A stretch of 19,744 bases of DNA from positions 1 through 19,744 of the forward strand of contig CALBST010000427.1 of assembly GCA_937967425.1 (NCBI GenBank), in the 5' to 3' direction. Positions 1-7,710 of the stretch are shown here, one piece after another. The notes beneath the pieces are model-generated. The model searched no databases. It saw only the letters and a program-made list of their open reading frames with translations, and had not been told where the DNA came from. The stretch comes from an uncultured Caulobacteraceae bacterium (GTDB lineage: Bacteria > Pseudomonadota > Alphaproteobacteria > Caulobacterales > TH1-2). Both the position numbers and the translations under genes were made by a program. Within the stretch, counting starts at the first letter, position 1. Each line of letters begins with the position of its first letter.

Positions 1-1660
1 GATAATTCATGTCCATGTGATACCAATGGTTCATCGCCGCGCCGATGATCACCATCGACTTGCCGTTGGTCTTCTCGGCATTGGCGGCAAACCCACGCGC
101 CACTGCAATGATCTGCTCGCGCGGCACCGTCGTTACTTTCTCGGCCCACGCGGGCGTGTATGGCTCAAGCTCGTCATAACTTGACGGCATGTGCTCGCCG
201 CCAAAGCCTTGATCGACGCCGTAATTGGCGAGGAAGAGGTCGTAGACGGAAGCGACCAGGGTTTCGCCGTCCTTCAGCTGCAGGCGCTTCACCGGAACCC
301 GGCGCATCAATGTGTCGGGGTGATCGGTGGAGGCAAAACCGTTGGCGGCGCTGTTGGCGAAATATGGGAAGAGCACTTCGGCGATATCGTCATGTGCGCC
401 CTTGAGACCTACTCGCAGCTTCACGTCCGCGCCGTCGGCGCTTTTTTCTTCCAGATTCCACTTGCCCTGTTCGCCCCAGCGGAAGCCGATAGATCCTGTG
501 GGCACCACCGGATTGCCGGTTGCTTCATCGACGCCGATCGTCTTCCAATCGGGATTGTTCTCTTGCGCCAGCGCATCGGCGAAATCGGACGCACGCAGCA
601 GCCGCTCGGGCACGTAGCGGCCAGCCTTCTTCACCAACCGAACCAGGAGCGGCATGTCGGTGTAGCGGCGCACGTAGTCCTTGAAGTACGGCACTTCGCG
701 GTCGCGATGAAACTCGGTAAGCACGACATGGCCCATCGCCATGGCAAGCGCCGCATCGGTGCCCTGCTTCACGGAAATCCAGAGATCGGCGAATTTCGAA
801 GCTTCCGAATAGTCCGGGCAAATGACCACGGACTTCGCGCCCTTGTAACGCACCTCGGTATAGAAATGGGCGTCAGGCGTGCGCGTCTGCGGGACATTCG
901 AACCCCAGACCAAAATGAAGCCTGAATTGTACCAGTCGGCGGATTCCGGAACGTCGGTCTGCTCGCCCCAGGTCTGCGGGCTCGCCGGCGGCAAGTCGCA
1001 ATACCAGTCGTAGAACGAGCCGCACACGCCGCCCAGCAATTGCAGATAACGCGCGCCGGCGGCGTAGGAGATCATCGACATGGCCGGGATCGGCGAGAAG
1101 CCGAACACGCGATCCGGCCCGTGCTTCTTCACCGTATAGGCATTGGCCGCACCGATAAGTTCAGTGACCTCATCCCACGTCGCGCGCACGAGTCCGCCGC
1201 CGCCGCGGATGGAGGTGTAGGATTTGCGCTTTTGCGCATCCTCGACAATCGACGCCCACGCCTGGACCGGCGACAGCGTCTTGCGCGCCGCGCGCCAGAG
1301 CTTCAGCAATCTGCCGCGCACCATTGGATATTTTACGCGGTTGCCCGAATAGAGATACCAGGAATAGGACGCGCCGCGCGCACACCCGCGTGGTTCATGA
1401 TTTGGGAGATCGGGACGCGTGCGCGGATAATCAGTCTGCTGGGTCTCCCAGGTGACGATGCCGCCCTTGACGTAGATTTTCCATGAGCACGAGCCCGTGC
1501 AGTTCACGCCGTGCGTGGAACGCACGATCTTGTCGTGTTGCCAGCGCCGGCGATAGGCCTCCTCCCATGAGCGATCCTCGTCATTGGTCACGCCGTGGCC
1601 GCTTGTGTCGAGCTCGGTCTTGCGGGTGAAGAAGGTCAACCGATCGAGTGTGTGGCTCAT
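1..1660 (-). CDS. narG: Respiratory nitrate reductase alpha subunit NarG, N-terminal ~553 residues (runs off left edge)
   Basis: NarG is the bis-MGD catalytic subunit of the membrane-bound quinol:nitrate oxidoreductase (NarGHI) and reduces nitrate to nitrite on the cytoplasmic face. Translating the minus strand from the ATG at 1660 gives MSHTLDRLTFFTRKTELD and then an uninterrupted frame to base 1. Seen directly: the HGVNCTGSCSW segment, which carries the His and Cys ligands of the FS0 [4Fe-4S] cluster; the YDWYCDLPPASPQTWGEQTD block containing the molybdenum-ligating Asp; GSNVPQTRTPDAHF; GSIGFRWGEQGKWNLE; and NHWYHMDMNY at the edge. These match E. coli NarG closely, so roughly 44% of a ~1250-residue protein is present. 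The start lies 13 nt after the narK stop, with AAGGA overlapping that stop about 10 nt upstream, so co-transcription with narK is likely. narHJI are expected beyond the left edge. Confidence 0.97.
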   Translation of the reverse strand, partial: MSHTLDRLTFFTRKTELDTSGHGVTNDEDRSWEEAYRRRWQHDKIVRSTHGVNCTGSCSWKIYVKGGIVTWETQQTDYPRTRPDLPNHEPRGCARGASYSWYLYSGNRVKYPMVRGRLLKLWRAARKTLSPVQAWASIVEDAQKRKSYTSIRGGGGLVRATWDEVTELIGAANAYTVKKHGPDRVFGFSPIPAMSMISYAAGARYLQLLGGVCGSFYDWYCDLPPASPQTWGEQTDVPESADWYNSGFILVWGSNVPQTRTPDAHFYTEVRYKGAKSVVICPDYSEASKFADLWISVKQGTDAALAMAMGHVVLTEFHRDREVPYFKDYVRRYTDMPLLVRLVKKAGRYVPERLLRASDFADALAQENNPDWKTIGVDEATGNPVVPTGSIGFRWGEQGKWNLEEKSADGADVKLRVGLKGAHDDIAEVLFPYFANSAANGFASTDHPDTLMRRVPVKRLQLKDGETLVASVYDLFLANYGVDQGFGGEHMPSSYDELEPYTPAWAEKVTTVPREQIIAVARGFAANAEKTNGKSMVIIGAAMNHWYHMDMNY

Positions 1661-1673
1661 GTGCGTTCAGTCC

Positions 1674-4421
1674 TTATTGCGCCGCGACATTGGCGGGCTG
1701 GGCGCCTGGTCGCGTGTTCTCGACGTCAAAGAGAAGGCCTTTTGGCTGGGCGTACACAAACCATGTGACGGCCAGACACGACACGTAGAAAGCGAGAAAG
1801 CCTATCAAGGCCGCGTTGGCGCTGCCCGTTTCAGCGAGCGAGAAGCCGAAGCTCTTCGGAATAAAGAACGCGCCGTAAGCTGCAATCGCCGACGTGAAGC
1901 CGGTAATCGCCGCCGATTCCTTCTCCGCCTGCTTCAACTGATCTTGGGGAGAAGCTTGCGGCGCCAGGCGCGCAACCTCCTTTCGCATGATGGCCGGTAT
2001 CATTTGGAAGGTGGAAGCATTGCCGACGCCGCTCGCAAAGAAGAGCAGCATGAAGCAGGCGAAGAAGCCCATGAAAGCGCCGGGTTCGGTCTTGTTGGCG
2101 AGGAAATAGATGACGCCGATGGTCCCGAGCATCATCATGGCGAACACCGCAAGCGTTACGCGCGCGCCGCCAAATCGATCCGACACCCAGCCGGTGAGCG
2201 AGCGCGACAGCGCACCCACAAGCGGCCCGAGAAAAGCGATCTGCAGCACGTTGACGGCGGGAAATTGCGTGCTGGTGAGCAGCGGGAACGCTGCCGAAAA
2301 GCCGATGAACGAACCGAAGGTGCCAGTATAGAGCCAGCACATGAGCCAATTGTGCGTGCGCGTGAAGATCACCGATTGCTCGGCAAACGATGCCCTGGCG
2401 GTCGCCAGATCGTTCATGCCGAACCAGGCCAGGAACGCCGAGACGACGATGAACGGAACCCAGATAAAGCCGGCATTCTGCATAAAGAGCACGCTGCCGG
2501 CTTCGGTGGCCTGACCGGCGCCGCCGAAGCTGCCGAACACCGCCATGGTGATGGCGATCGGCACAAGGAATTGCATGGCGCTCACGCCGAGATTGCCGAG
2601 CCCCGCATTGAGCGCGAGCGCATTGCCCTTCTCCGCGCGTGGGAAGAAGAAGCCGATATTGGACATCGAGCTCGCGAAATTGCCCCCGCCCAGCCCGCAC
2701 AGTAACGCCAGGCCCAGCATGATCCAGTACGGCGTATCCGGATTTTGCACCGCAAAGCCGATGCCGAGCGCCGGCGCCAACAGCGACCAAGTGGTGAGCG
2801 TCGTCCAGAGCCGGCCGCCGAACACCGGGACCATGAACGAATAGAAGATACGCAGCGTAGCGCCCGACAGGCCTGGCAGCGCCGCAAGCCAAAAGAGCTG
2901 GTCGGTTGTGTAATTGAAGCCGATGCTCGGCAGCTTCGCTACGACGACGGACCACACCATCCAAACCGCAAAGGACAGAAATAGTGCGGGCACCGAGAGC
3001 CAAAGGTTGCGCGCAGCGACCGCCTTGCCTTTCTCCTTCCAAAAACCCGCATCTTCAGGGCGCCAGTCGACGATCAGCCCTGCCTTCGCCGGCTTATGTC
3101 TGGCCGGCTCGTGAATCGGCTGCATTTCCGGGAATTCCGGCAACGCCTCGAGTGTCTTGCCGGCCGCATCACGTTCCATTTGCCGGATGGCGAAGTGCAT
3201 CCACACGAGCGAACCAGAGACGATGAGGAAGAGCAGCATGAAGCAGCTCGTCCAGATGCCGGTGAGATCGTTGAGCACGCCAAAGGCGATCGGCAGCACG
3301 AACCCGCCAAGACCGCCGATCATGCCGACGAGGCCGCCGACGGCGCCGACATCCTTGGGATAGTAGACCGGGATGTGCTTGAACACCGCAGCTTTGCCGA
3401 GGCTCATAAAGAAGCCCAGCACAAAGACGATGATTGTGAATCCGACCAAGCCGGTCTCCAGCCGGAATGCGATCGGCCCCTCGATGCCGTCGATGACGTA
3501 GCTTGTGGGCGGATAGGACAGCAGAAAGGTCGCGGCGATGCCGATCAGAAACGTCCAGTACATCACTTGGCGCGCGCCTACCTTGTCGGAGAGATGCCCG
3601 CCATAAATGCGAAAGAGCGATGCCGGCACCGAAAACGCCGCCGCCACTAGACCGGCTGTCTTGAGGTCGAGGCCGTAAGCGCCGACCAGATAGCGCGGCA
3701 GCCAGAGCGCCAACGCGACAAAGGCGCCAAAAACGAAGAAATAGTAGAGCGAGAACCGCCAAACCTGGACGTTCTTGAGCGGCGCGAACTGTTCGAGCAT
3801 CGAACGCGGCCGAGCGCCCCGGCGCCGACGCTCGATCAGATCCGGTTCGTCCTTTGTGAATACAAAGAAGATGAAGGCCATAATGACGAGGCCTGCGGCC
3901 CAGTACTGCGCCACCGCCTCCCAGCCGAAGGCGAGCAGCACGAAAGGCGCCAGGAACTTAGTCACCGCCGCGCCGACATTGCCTGCGCCGAAAATCCCGA
4001 GCGCCGTCCCCTGCTCTTTAGAGGGATAGAATTTGGTGACGTAGGCGACGCCAACCGCGAACGAACCGCCTGCGATACCCACGCCCAATGCCGCGATCAG
4101 AAATTGCTCGTAAGTCTGCGCGTAAGACAAGAGAAAGGTGGCCGCCGCGGCAGCCAGCATCACGAGCAAATTGACGATGCGGCCGCCAAATTGCTCGGTC
4201 CAGACGCCGAGAACGAGCCTGATGAGGGAGCCGGTTAGAATCGGCGTGCCCACCAACAGGCCAAACTGGGTTTCGCTGAGGCCCAGATTCTCTTTGATCT
4301 GGACGCCTATGATCGAGAAGATGGTCCAAACAGCAAAGCAAGCCGTGAAGGCGATAGTGCTGAGCCAGAGGCCGACATCGGCCCCGTTTTGTTTGCCCTG
4401 AAGCTCGTGCGGTGAAGCCAT
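1674..4421 (-). CDS. narK: Fused double-MFS nitrate/nitrite transporter NarK (NarK1-NarK2 fusion)
   Basis: This 915-residue inner-membrane protein contains two complete major-facilitator domains, like the NarK1-NarK2 fusion of Paracoccus, where one half is a nitrate/H+ symporter and the other a nitrate/nitrite exchanger. Domain 1 covers about residues 16-414, a charged cytoplasmic linker about 415-470, and domain 2 about 472-905. Each half shows the nitrate-transporter features: substrate arginines near the ends of helices (R68 in SLIRLV and R271 in LFRIYGG; R524 in ATLRI) and a glycine-rich nitrate signature (GAGNVGAAVTKF in half 1; GLGGGNFASSMSNIGFFFPR and NAGLGNLGV in half 2). The frame is open to 4601, but I choose the ATG at 4421 (MASPHELQGK). 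The residues above it have no transporter similarity and cover the FNR-type boxes. A class II start from the box at 4494 would fall near 4459, leaving a ~38-nt leader with GGGGCG before this ATG. It is first in a narK-narG operon. Confidence 0.95.
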   Translation of the reverse strand: MASPHELQGKQNGADVGLWLSTIAFTACFAVWTIFSIIGVQIKENLGLSETQFGLLVGTPILTGSLIRLVLGVWTEQFGGRIVNLLVMLAAAAATFLLSYAQTYEQFLIAALGVGIAGGSFAVGVAYVTKFYPSKEQGTALGIFGAGNVGAAVTKFLAPFVLLAFGWEAVAQYWAAGLVIMAFIFFVFTKDEPDLIERRRRGARPRSMLEQFAPLKNVQVWRFSLYYFFVFGAFVALALWLPRYLVGAYGLDLKTAGLVAAAFSVPASLFRIYGGHLSDKVGARQVMYWTFLIGIAATFLLSYPPTSYVIDGIEGPIAFRLETGLVGFTIIVFVLGFFMSLGKAAVFKHIPVYYPKDVGAVGGLVGMIGGLGGFVLPIAFGVLNDLTGIWTSCFMLLFLIVSGSLVWMHFAIRQMERDAAGKTLEALPEFPEMQPIHEPARHKPAKAGLIVDWRPEDAGFWKEKGKAVAARNLWLSVPALFLSFAVWMVWSVVVAKLPSIGFNYTTDQLFWLAALPGLSGATLRIFYSFMVPVFGGRLWTTLTTWSLLAPALGIGFAVQNPDTPYWIMLGLALLCGLGGGNFASSMSNIGFFFPRAEKGNALALNAGLGNLGVSAMQFLVPIAITMAVFGSFGGAGQATEAGSVLFMQNAGFIWVPFIVVSAFLAWFGMNDLATARASFAEQSVIFTRTHNWLMCWLYTGTFGSFIGFSAAFPLLTSTQFPAVNVLQIAFLGPLVGALSRSLTGWVSDRFGGARVTLAVFAMMMLGTIGVIYFLANKTEPGAFMGFFACFMLLFFASGVGNASTFQMIPAIMRKEVARLAPQASPQDQLKQAEKESAAITGFTSAIAAYGAFFIPKSFGFSLAETGSANAALIGFLAFYVSCLAVTWFVYAQPKGLLFDVENTRPGAQPANVAAQ

Positions 4422-4493
4422 GTCGATCGCCCCATTGCGCGCGCGCGGCGGCGTACGCGCAAGCATCAACAGCACCAATCGGGGCGAGATCAT

Positions 4494-4507
4494 TTGATGC
4501 AAATCAA
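4494..4507 (-). promoter_or_regulatory. Perfect FNR-type box for the narK promoter
   Basis: TTGATGCAAATCAA matches TTGAT-N4-ATCAA at every defined position. Its centre is 79.5 nt upstream of the chosen narK ATG. If it acts as a class II site (centre at -41.5), transcription would start near 4459. Its sequence is the exact reverse complement of the box at 4638-4651. Likely binders are FNR, NarR or DNR-type regulators, including the one encoded next door. Confidence 0.85.
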
Positions 4508-4587
4508 GCCGCACTGGCAAGCCGGTGGAAAATATGCTCCCACGAGACGCGTGTCCCAGGCGCCCAATCTCACTTGGGGCTATGAGC

Positions 4588-4601
4588 TTGAGGTTTATCA
4601 A
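4588..4601. promoter_or_regulatory. FNR-type box with one altered half-site, middle of the narK/regulator intergenic region
   Basis: TTGAGGTTTATCAA differs from TTGAT-N4-ATCAA at one position (TTGAG). Its centre is exactly 50 bp upstream of the box at 4638-4651, and 94 bp from the narK box. If the regulator starts at the class II position of the 4638 box, this one sits near -91.5, a spacing typical of tandem FNR-family sites. The same TTGAG half-site is found before tnaA. Confidence 0.6.
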
Positions 4602-4607
4602 ACAACC

Positions 4608-4625
4608 GCCTGACCATTATCAGGC
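4608..4625. promoter_or_regulatory. Inverted repeat GCCTGA-N6-TCAGGC, possible operator
   Basis: A perfect 6-bp inverted repeat with a 6-bp centre (CCATTA) lies between two FNR-type boxes. It does not resemble the FNR consensus. Dyad symmetry in a promoter region suggests a site for a second dimeric regulator, but the arms are short and chance occurrence is possible. Confidence 0.3.
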
Positions 4626-4637
4626 CGCGCCTTTGGC

Positions 4638-4651
4638 TTGATTTGCATCAA
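4638..4651 (+). promoter_or_regulatory. Perfect FNR-type box for the regulator/Moco promoter
   Basis: TTGATTTGCATCAA matches TTGAT-N4-ATCAA fully. With its centre at -41.5, transcription would start near 4686, just before the GGAGGA ribosome site (4690-4695) and the ATG at 4700 of the Crp/Fnr gene. This suggests the regulator is itself under FNR-type control, possibly its own. Confidence 0.85.
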
Positions 4652-4699
4652 TTCAACTGGACGAGAACGGCGCCACATTGCTTTTTGTTGGAGGACAGT

Positions 4700-5470
4700 A
4701 TGCGCGCGAGCGATACCGACCGGGTCAGGGCGCTGCCGATCTTCGCAGAAGCAGCGCCCGAGACGTTTCGCGTGGCCACCGCGGGGGCGCACGTGCAGCG
4801 TTTCCCGGCCGCCACCATGCTGCTGCTCGAGGGCGATCCTGTGGACTTCCTTTACGTGCTGCTCGACGGCCAGGTTGAGCTTCACGGCACCTGGAACGAC
4901 CACGAAACCGTGCTGACCATCCTGCGGCCAATATCGACCTTCATTCTAGCTGCGGTCGTACTCGACGCGGCAGCGCTCATGTCGGCGCGCACGTTGGAGC
5001 GCTGCGAGATCCTGATGATCCCTGGCGACGCGATCCGCACGGCGATGCGTCTTGATCCGCGATTTGCAATGTCGGTCTCGCGCGATCTTGCCGGTTGCTA
5101 CCGGGGCCTCGTCCGCAACATCAAGAACATTAAACTGCGCAACAGCACAGAGCGGCTCGCCAACTACCTTCTCGCACAACGGGCGATCGACGCCTCAGGA
5201 TCGGCCGTCATTCTTCACCACGAGAAACGGATACTGGCTTCGCTTCTCGGCATGACCCCGGAAAATCTCTCACGTTCTTTCGCCGCCCTGCAGAAACAAG
5301 GCGTGAGCGTACAAGGTTCGGTCGTCACGCTGAGCAACATCGCCGCGTTGGAACAGTTGGCGAGACCCGATCCTCTGATCGACAACAACGCTCCGCGCGG
5401 TGGCGACATCATCGCCGAAGCGGACGCCGAAATCTGGCTTTCTGAACTCTCGCGAGCCAAACCCAGATGA
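4700..5470 (+). CDS. Crp/Fnr-family regulator lacking the FNR Fe-S cysteine cluster (NarR/DNR-like)
   Basis: This is a 256-residue DNA-binding regulator. Residues ~10-115 form the cNMP-type beta-roll sensor (LLLEGDPVDFLYVLLDGQVE), a dimerisation helix follows around 120-160 (TERLANYLLAQR), and the winged helix-turn-helix spans ~175-215. The recognition helix TPENLSRSFAAL carries the E188-x2-S191-R192 pattern that in FNR contacts TTGAT half-sites, so it should bind the boxes seen here. Only two cysteines exist (C102, C133) and there is no N-terminal cluster, so it is not an oxygen-sensing FNR. Known Cys-less relatives (NarR, DNR/NNR) respond to nitrate/nitrite or NO, and which signal applies here is inference. 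A ~35-residue C-terminal tail after the wing is unusual. The start is set by GGAGGA at 4690-4695; the upstream in-frame ATG at 4643 lies inside the FNR box. It is divergent from narK and heads the Moco genes. Confidence 0.9.
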   Translation: MRASDTDRVRALPIFAEAAPETFRVATAGAHVQRFPAATMLLLEGDPVDFLYVLLDGQVELHGTWNDHETVLTILRPISTFILAAVVLDAAALMSARTLERCEILMIPGDAIRTAMRLDPRFAMSVSRDLAGCYRGLVRNIKNIKLRNSTERLANYLLAQRAIDASGSAVILHHEKRILASLLGMTPENLSRSFAALQKQGVSVQGSVVTLSNIAALEQLARPDPLIDNNAPRGGDIIAEADAEIWLSELSRAKPR

Positions 5471-5540
5471 CGCTCACCGCTTCGGTTGACCTCCTCCGGC
5501 AGGCGCCTTTGACTGCCGCGCCCAAGAAGGATCGAACGTC

Positions 5541-5876
5541 ATGACAACTGAACCAGGCGAGGAAGACCTGCCGCAAGCAGCGGGGCGGGTTGCACGCGAG
5601 AAACCCGCGCTCTGGCGCGCACTACAGGCGCTGGGCGCCGCTGCCGGCGAGGCCGGTCCGCTCGACGCAAAGACGCGGCGTCTGGTGACGCTCGCCTTGG
5701 CCGTCGGCGCAGATTCTGAAGGCGCAACGCACTCCCATGCGCGCCGGGCTCTGGCCGAGGGTCTAACGGCGGAGGAACTCCAACATGTCGCCTTTCTTGC
5801 CATCACAACCTTGGGCTGGCCGCACGCCATCCGCGCATTGACCTGGATTGAAGACTATACGCGGCCAAAATCGTGA
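5541..5876 (+). CDS. Carboxymuconolactone decarboxylase/AhpD-fold protein without the CxxC pair
   Basis: This 111-residue, single-domain alpha-helical protein of the CMD/AhpD-like fold shows the conserved block LVTLALAVGADSEGATHSHARRALAEGLTAEEL. AhpD-type members have a redox CxxC three residues before the conserved His of the HxRxAL motif. Here those positions are Ser and Ala, and the protein has no cysteine at all. It therefore cannot work as an AhpD-type peroxidase or disulfide reductase. It is closer in that respect to PcaC-type decarboxylases, but no protocatechuate genes are nearby. AAGGA precedes the ATG by about 10 nt. Its last bases overlap the mobA GTG (GTGA), so it belongs to the Moco operon. 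Its role is unknown; an accessory or sensing role beside the regulator or cofactor genes is only a guess. Confidence 0.85.
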   Translation: MTTEPGEEDLPQAAGRVAREKPALWRALQALGAAAGEAGPLDAKTRRLVTLALAVGADSEGATHSHARRALAEGLTAEELQHVAFLAITTLGWPHAIRALTWIEDYTRPKS

Positions 5877-6469
5877 TCCCACTCGATACCATAGGCGGGC
5901 TTCTTGTCGCCGGCGGCCGCTCCACCCGCTTCGGCGCCGAAAAAGCATTGGCGCCGTTTGCGGGTGCGCCAATGATGGACCACGCCGCAATCCTATTTGC
6001 AGAACTCCCCGCATTCTCAATCAGCGCACGCCCTGGTTCAGGGGCCGAGGCGCGCGGGCGCGCACACGGCGTTGAGGTGCTCTTTGACGATCCTACGCTT
6101 CCGAGCGGCCCGCTTGCTGGGATCTTGAGCGGATTGGCTTGGGCAAGCCGGCGCGGGTATGCGTTCCTGGCGACCGCGCCCTGCGACGCGCCTCGCTTAC
6201 CCGCCGATTTGGCGCCCAAGCTGGCGGCGAATATCGCCGGCGCCCGCGGCGCTTTTGCCCAAACCGATACCGGCCAGCACCCTCTCTGCGCACTGTGGAG
6301 CATTGAGCTCTACGACGTGTTGGAGGCGCGATTGCGCGGCGGCGAGCATCCCGCGGTACGCCGGTTCCTGGCCGAGGTTGGCGCGCGCGCCGTACATTTC
6401 GAGGAGGCGCGCGCTTTCGCCAACGCCAACACCGTCGAGGACCTGACCGCTTTGCAGAGACCGGCATGA
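5873..6469 (+). CDS. mobA: Molybdenum cofactor guanylyltransferase MobA
   Basis: MobA attaches GMP from GTP to Mo-molybdopterin to form the MGD cofactor that NarG needs; it acts in the cytoplasm. The 198-residue protein opens with the nucleotidyltransferase signature [19 protein letters not shown] (LxAGGxSxRxGxxK), followed by [17 protein letters not shown] and the metal-binding CDAPRLP motif, and ends in the typical region that binds the acceptor (GQHPLCALW). It starts with GTG at 5873, overlapping the previous stop as GTGA, and its own stop overlaps the moaA ATG, so translation is probably coupled on both sides. Its closeness to narG fits supply of bis-MGD to the nitrate reductase. Confidence 0.95.
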   Translation: MIPLDTIGGLLVAGGRSTRFGAEKALAPFAGAPMMDHAAILFAELPAFSISARPGSGAEARGRAHGVEVLFDDPTLPSGPLAGILSGLAWASRRGYAFLATAPCDAPRLPADLAPKLAANIAGARGAFAQTDTGQHPLCALWSIELYDVLEARLRGGEHPAVRRFLAEVGARAVHFEEARAFANANTVEDLTALQRPA

Positions 6470-7458
6470 CACCCCTGATCGATCCTTTCGGACGCGCCAT
6501 CACTTATTTGCGCGTCTCCGTCACCGACCGTTGCGATCTACGCTGCATCTATTGCATGAGCGAGCGTATGCGCTTCTTGCCGCGCAACGAGCTGCTCACC
6601 ATCGAAGAGCTCGATTTGCTGTGCGCGGCGTTCATCAAGCGCGGCGTGCGCCGGCTGCGCTTTACCGGCGGCGAGCCGTTGGTGCGGCGCGGATTTTTTG
6701 ATCTTCTGAACTCGGTGAAGCGCCATCTCGGCGCGGGGCTCGACGAAATCACTGTGACCACCAATGGGGTCCAGCTTGCCGCGTTCGCCGCCCCCCTCTT
6801 CGCCGCGGGCGTGCGGCGCGTCAATGTCTCGGTGGACTCGTTGGACCGCGAGACGTTCAAGCACATCACGCGCCGCGATCGTCTGCCCGAAGTGCTCGAA
6901 GGCATCGACACCGCAGAGCGCGCCGGCCTCAAGGTCAAAATCAATACCGTCGCACTCAAACGCGACAATGCGCACGAAATTCCCGACCTGATAAAATGGG
7001 CGCACGGACGCGGCTTCGACCTCACATTGATCGAAACCATGCCGCTCGGCGAGATCGATGAAGATCGCACTGACCAGTTTCTATCCTTAGCGACGGTGCG
7101 CGAGGACCTGGCGAGTTATTGGCGCCTCTCCGATCTCCCCGATCGCACGGGCGGCCCGGCGCGTTATGTCCGCGTGGAAGAAACCGGCGGCCGCTTGGGC
7201 TTCATCACCCCGCTCAGTCACAATTTCTGCGAAGCCTGCTCAAGGGTTCGCGTCACCTGTACGGGGCGACTCTATCTTTGCCTAGGTCACGAGACTTCGG
7301 TGGACCTGCGCGAAGCGCTGCGCGCGGATGGCTGCGACGGCGCCATGGATGCCGCGCTCGATGCTGCAATCACGCTTCGGCCCAAAGGACACGATTTTCA
7401 TATGGATCGATTGCGCACCCCGGCAACGGTTCGGCACATGTCGGTGACCGGGGGATGA
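6466..7458 (+). CDS. moaA: GTP 3',8-cyclase MoaA (radical SAM)
   Basis: MoaA catalyses the first committed step of molybdopterin synthesis, the S-adenosylmethionine-dependent rearrangement of GTP to 3',8-cyclo-GTP, later converted to cPMP with MoaC. The 330-residue length is normal. The N-terminal radical-SAM cluster motif is C23-x3-C27-x2-C30 (CDLRCIYC), with FTGGEPL following. The second cluster is C255-x2-C258-x13-C272 near [19 protein letters not shown]. The C-terminal Gly-Gly needed for activity is present (SVTGG). The ATG overlaps the mobA stop, and the stop overlaps the moaD ATG (ATGA both times). MoaA contains oxygen-labile clusters, in keeping with anaerobic use. Confidence 0.97.
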   Translation: MTPLIDPFGRAITYLRVSVTDRCDLRCIYCMSERMRFLPRNELLTIEELDLLCAAFIKRGVRRLRFTGGEPLVRRGFFDLLNSVKRHLGAGLDEITVTTNGVQLAAFAAPLFAAGVRRVNVSVDSLDRETFKHITRRDRLPEVLEGIDTAERAGLKVKINTVALKRDNAHEIPDLIKWAHGRGFDLTLIETMPLGEIDEDRTDQFLSLATVREDLASYWRLSDLPDRTGGPARYVRVEETGGRLGFITPLSHNFCEACSRVRVTCTGRLYLCLGHETSVDLREALRADGCDGAMDAALDAAITLRPKGHDFHMDRLRTPATVRHMSVTGG

Positions 7459-7709
7459 CGCGTCTCATTTTTCTTGGGCGTCTGCGCGACGCGGCCGGAC
7501 ACGGCGAGCGCGTGGTGACTTTGCCCGCTCACGTCGAAACTGTCGCCGATCTTCGCGGCTGGCTCGCGGCCGGCGATGGCGACCTCGGCGCGGCGCTCCA
7601 CGAGCGCGGCATCCATGTCGTTGTCGATCAGGTGATCTGCAACAGAGAGACTGAGAATGTGCGTGAAGCGTCTGAAATTGCGTTCATGCCGCCCTTGAGC
7701 GGAGGCTAA
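7455..7709 (+). CDS. moaD: Molybdopterin synthase small subunit MoaD
   Basis: This 84-residue ubiquitin-like sulfur carrier begins [15 protein letters not shown] and ends FMPPLSGG. The C-terminal Gly-Gly is adenylated by MoeB and thiocarboxylated, and donates sulfur to cPMP in the MoaD-MoaE synthase. The length and the di-glycine end are the diagnostic features. It overlaps moaA by 4 nt and is followed after 1 nt by the permease gene, whose ribosome site (GGAGG) lies inside the moaD 3' end. No moeB is found in this window, so activation must come from elsewhere. Confidence 0.93.
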   Translation: MTRLIFLGRLRDAAGHGERVVTLPAHVETVADLRGWLAAGDGDLGAALHERGIHVVVDQVICNRETENVREASEIAFMPPLSGG

Positions 7710-7710
7710 G

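Noticed and set aside
1584..2705. 373-codon plus-strand open frame
   Set aside because: It lies wholly opposite narG/narK. The translation is rich in Arg, Glu, His and Ala without motifs, a typical antisense shadow of GC-rich transmembrane coding sequence.
4422..4601. N-terminal extension of narK up to an ATG at 4601
   Set aside because: It would place two FNR-type boxes inside the coding region and adds residues with no transporter similarity; the ATG at 4421 fits family length and promoter placement.
4643..4699. Upstream ATG for the Crp/Fnr gene
   Set aside because: The ATG at 4643 lies inside the perfect FNR box and has no ribosome site; GGAGGA directly precedes the ATG at 4700.
5471..5540. 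Possible terminator after the regulator gene
   Set aside because: Only a 5-bp GGCAG/CTGCC pairing is present with no T-tract; read-through into the Moco genes is more likely.
7119..7454. Extension of moaD into moaA
   Set aside because: MoaD has a fixed length of about 80-85 residues and its start overlaps the moaA stop as ATGA; the upstream part is moaA shadow.
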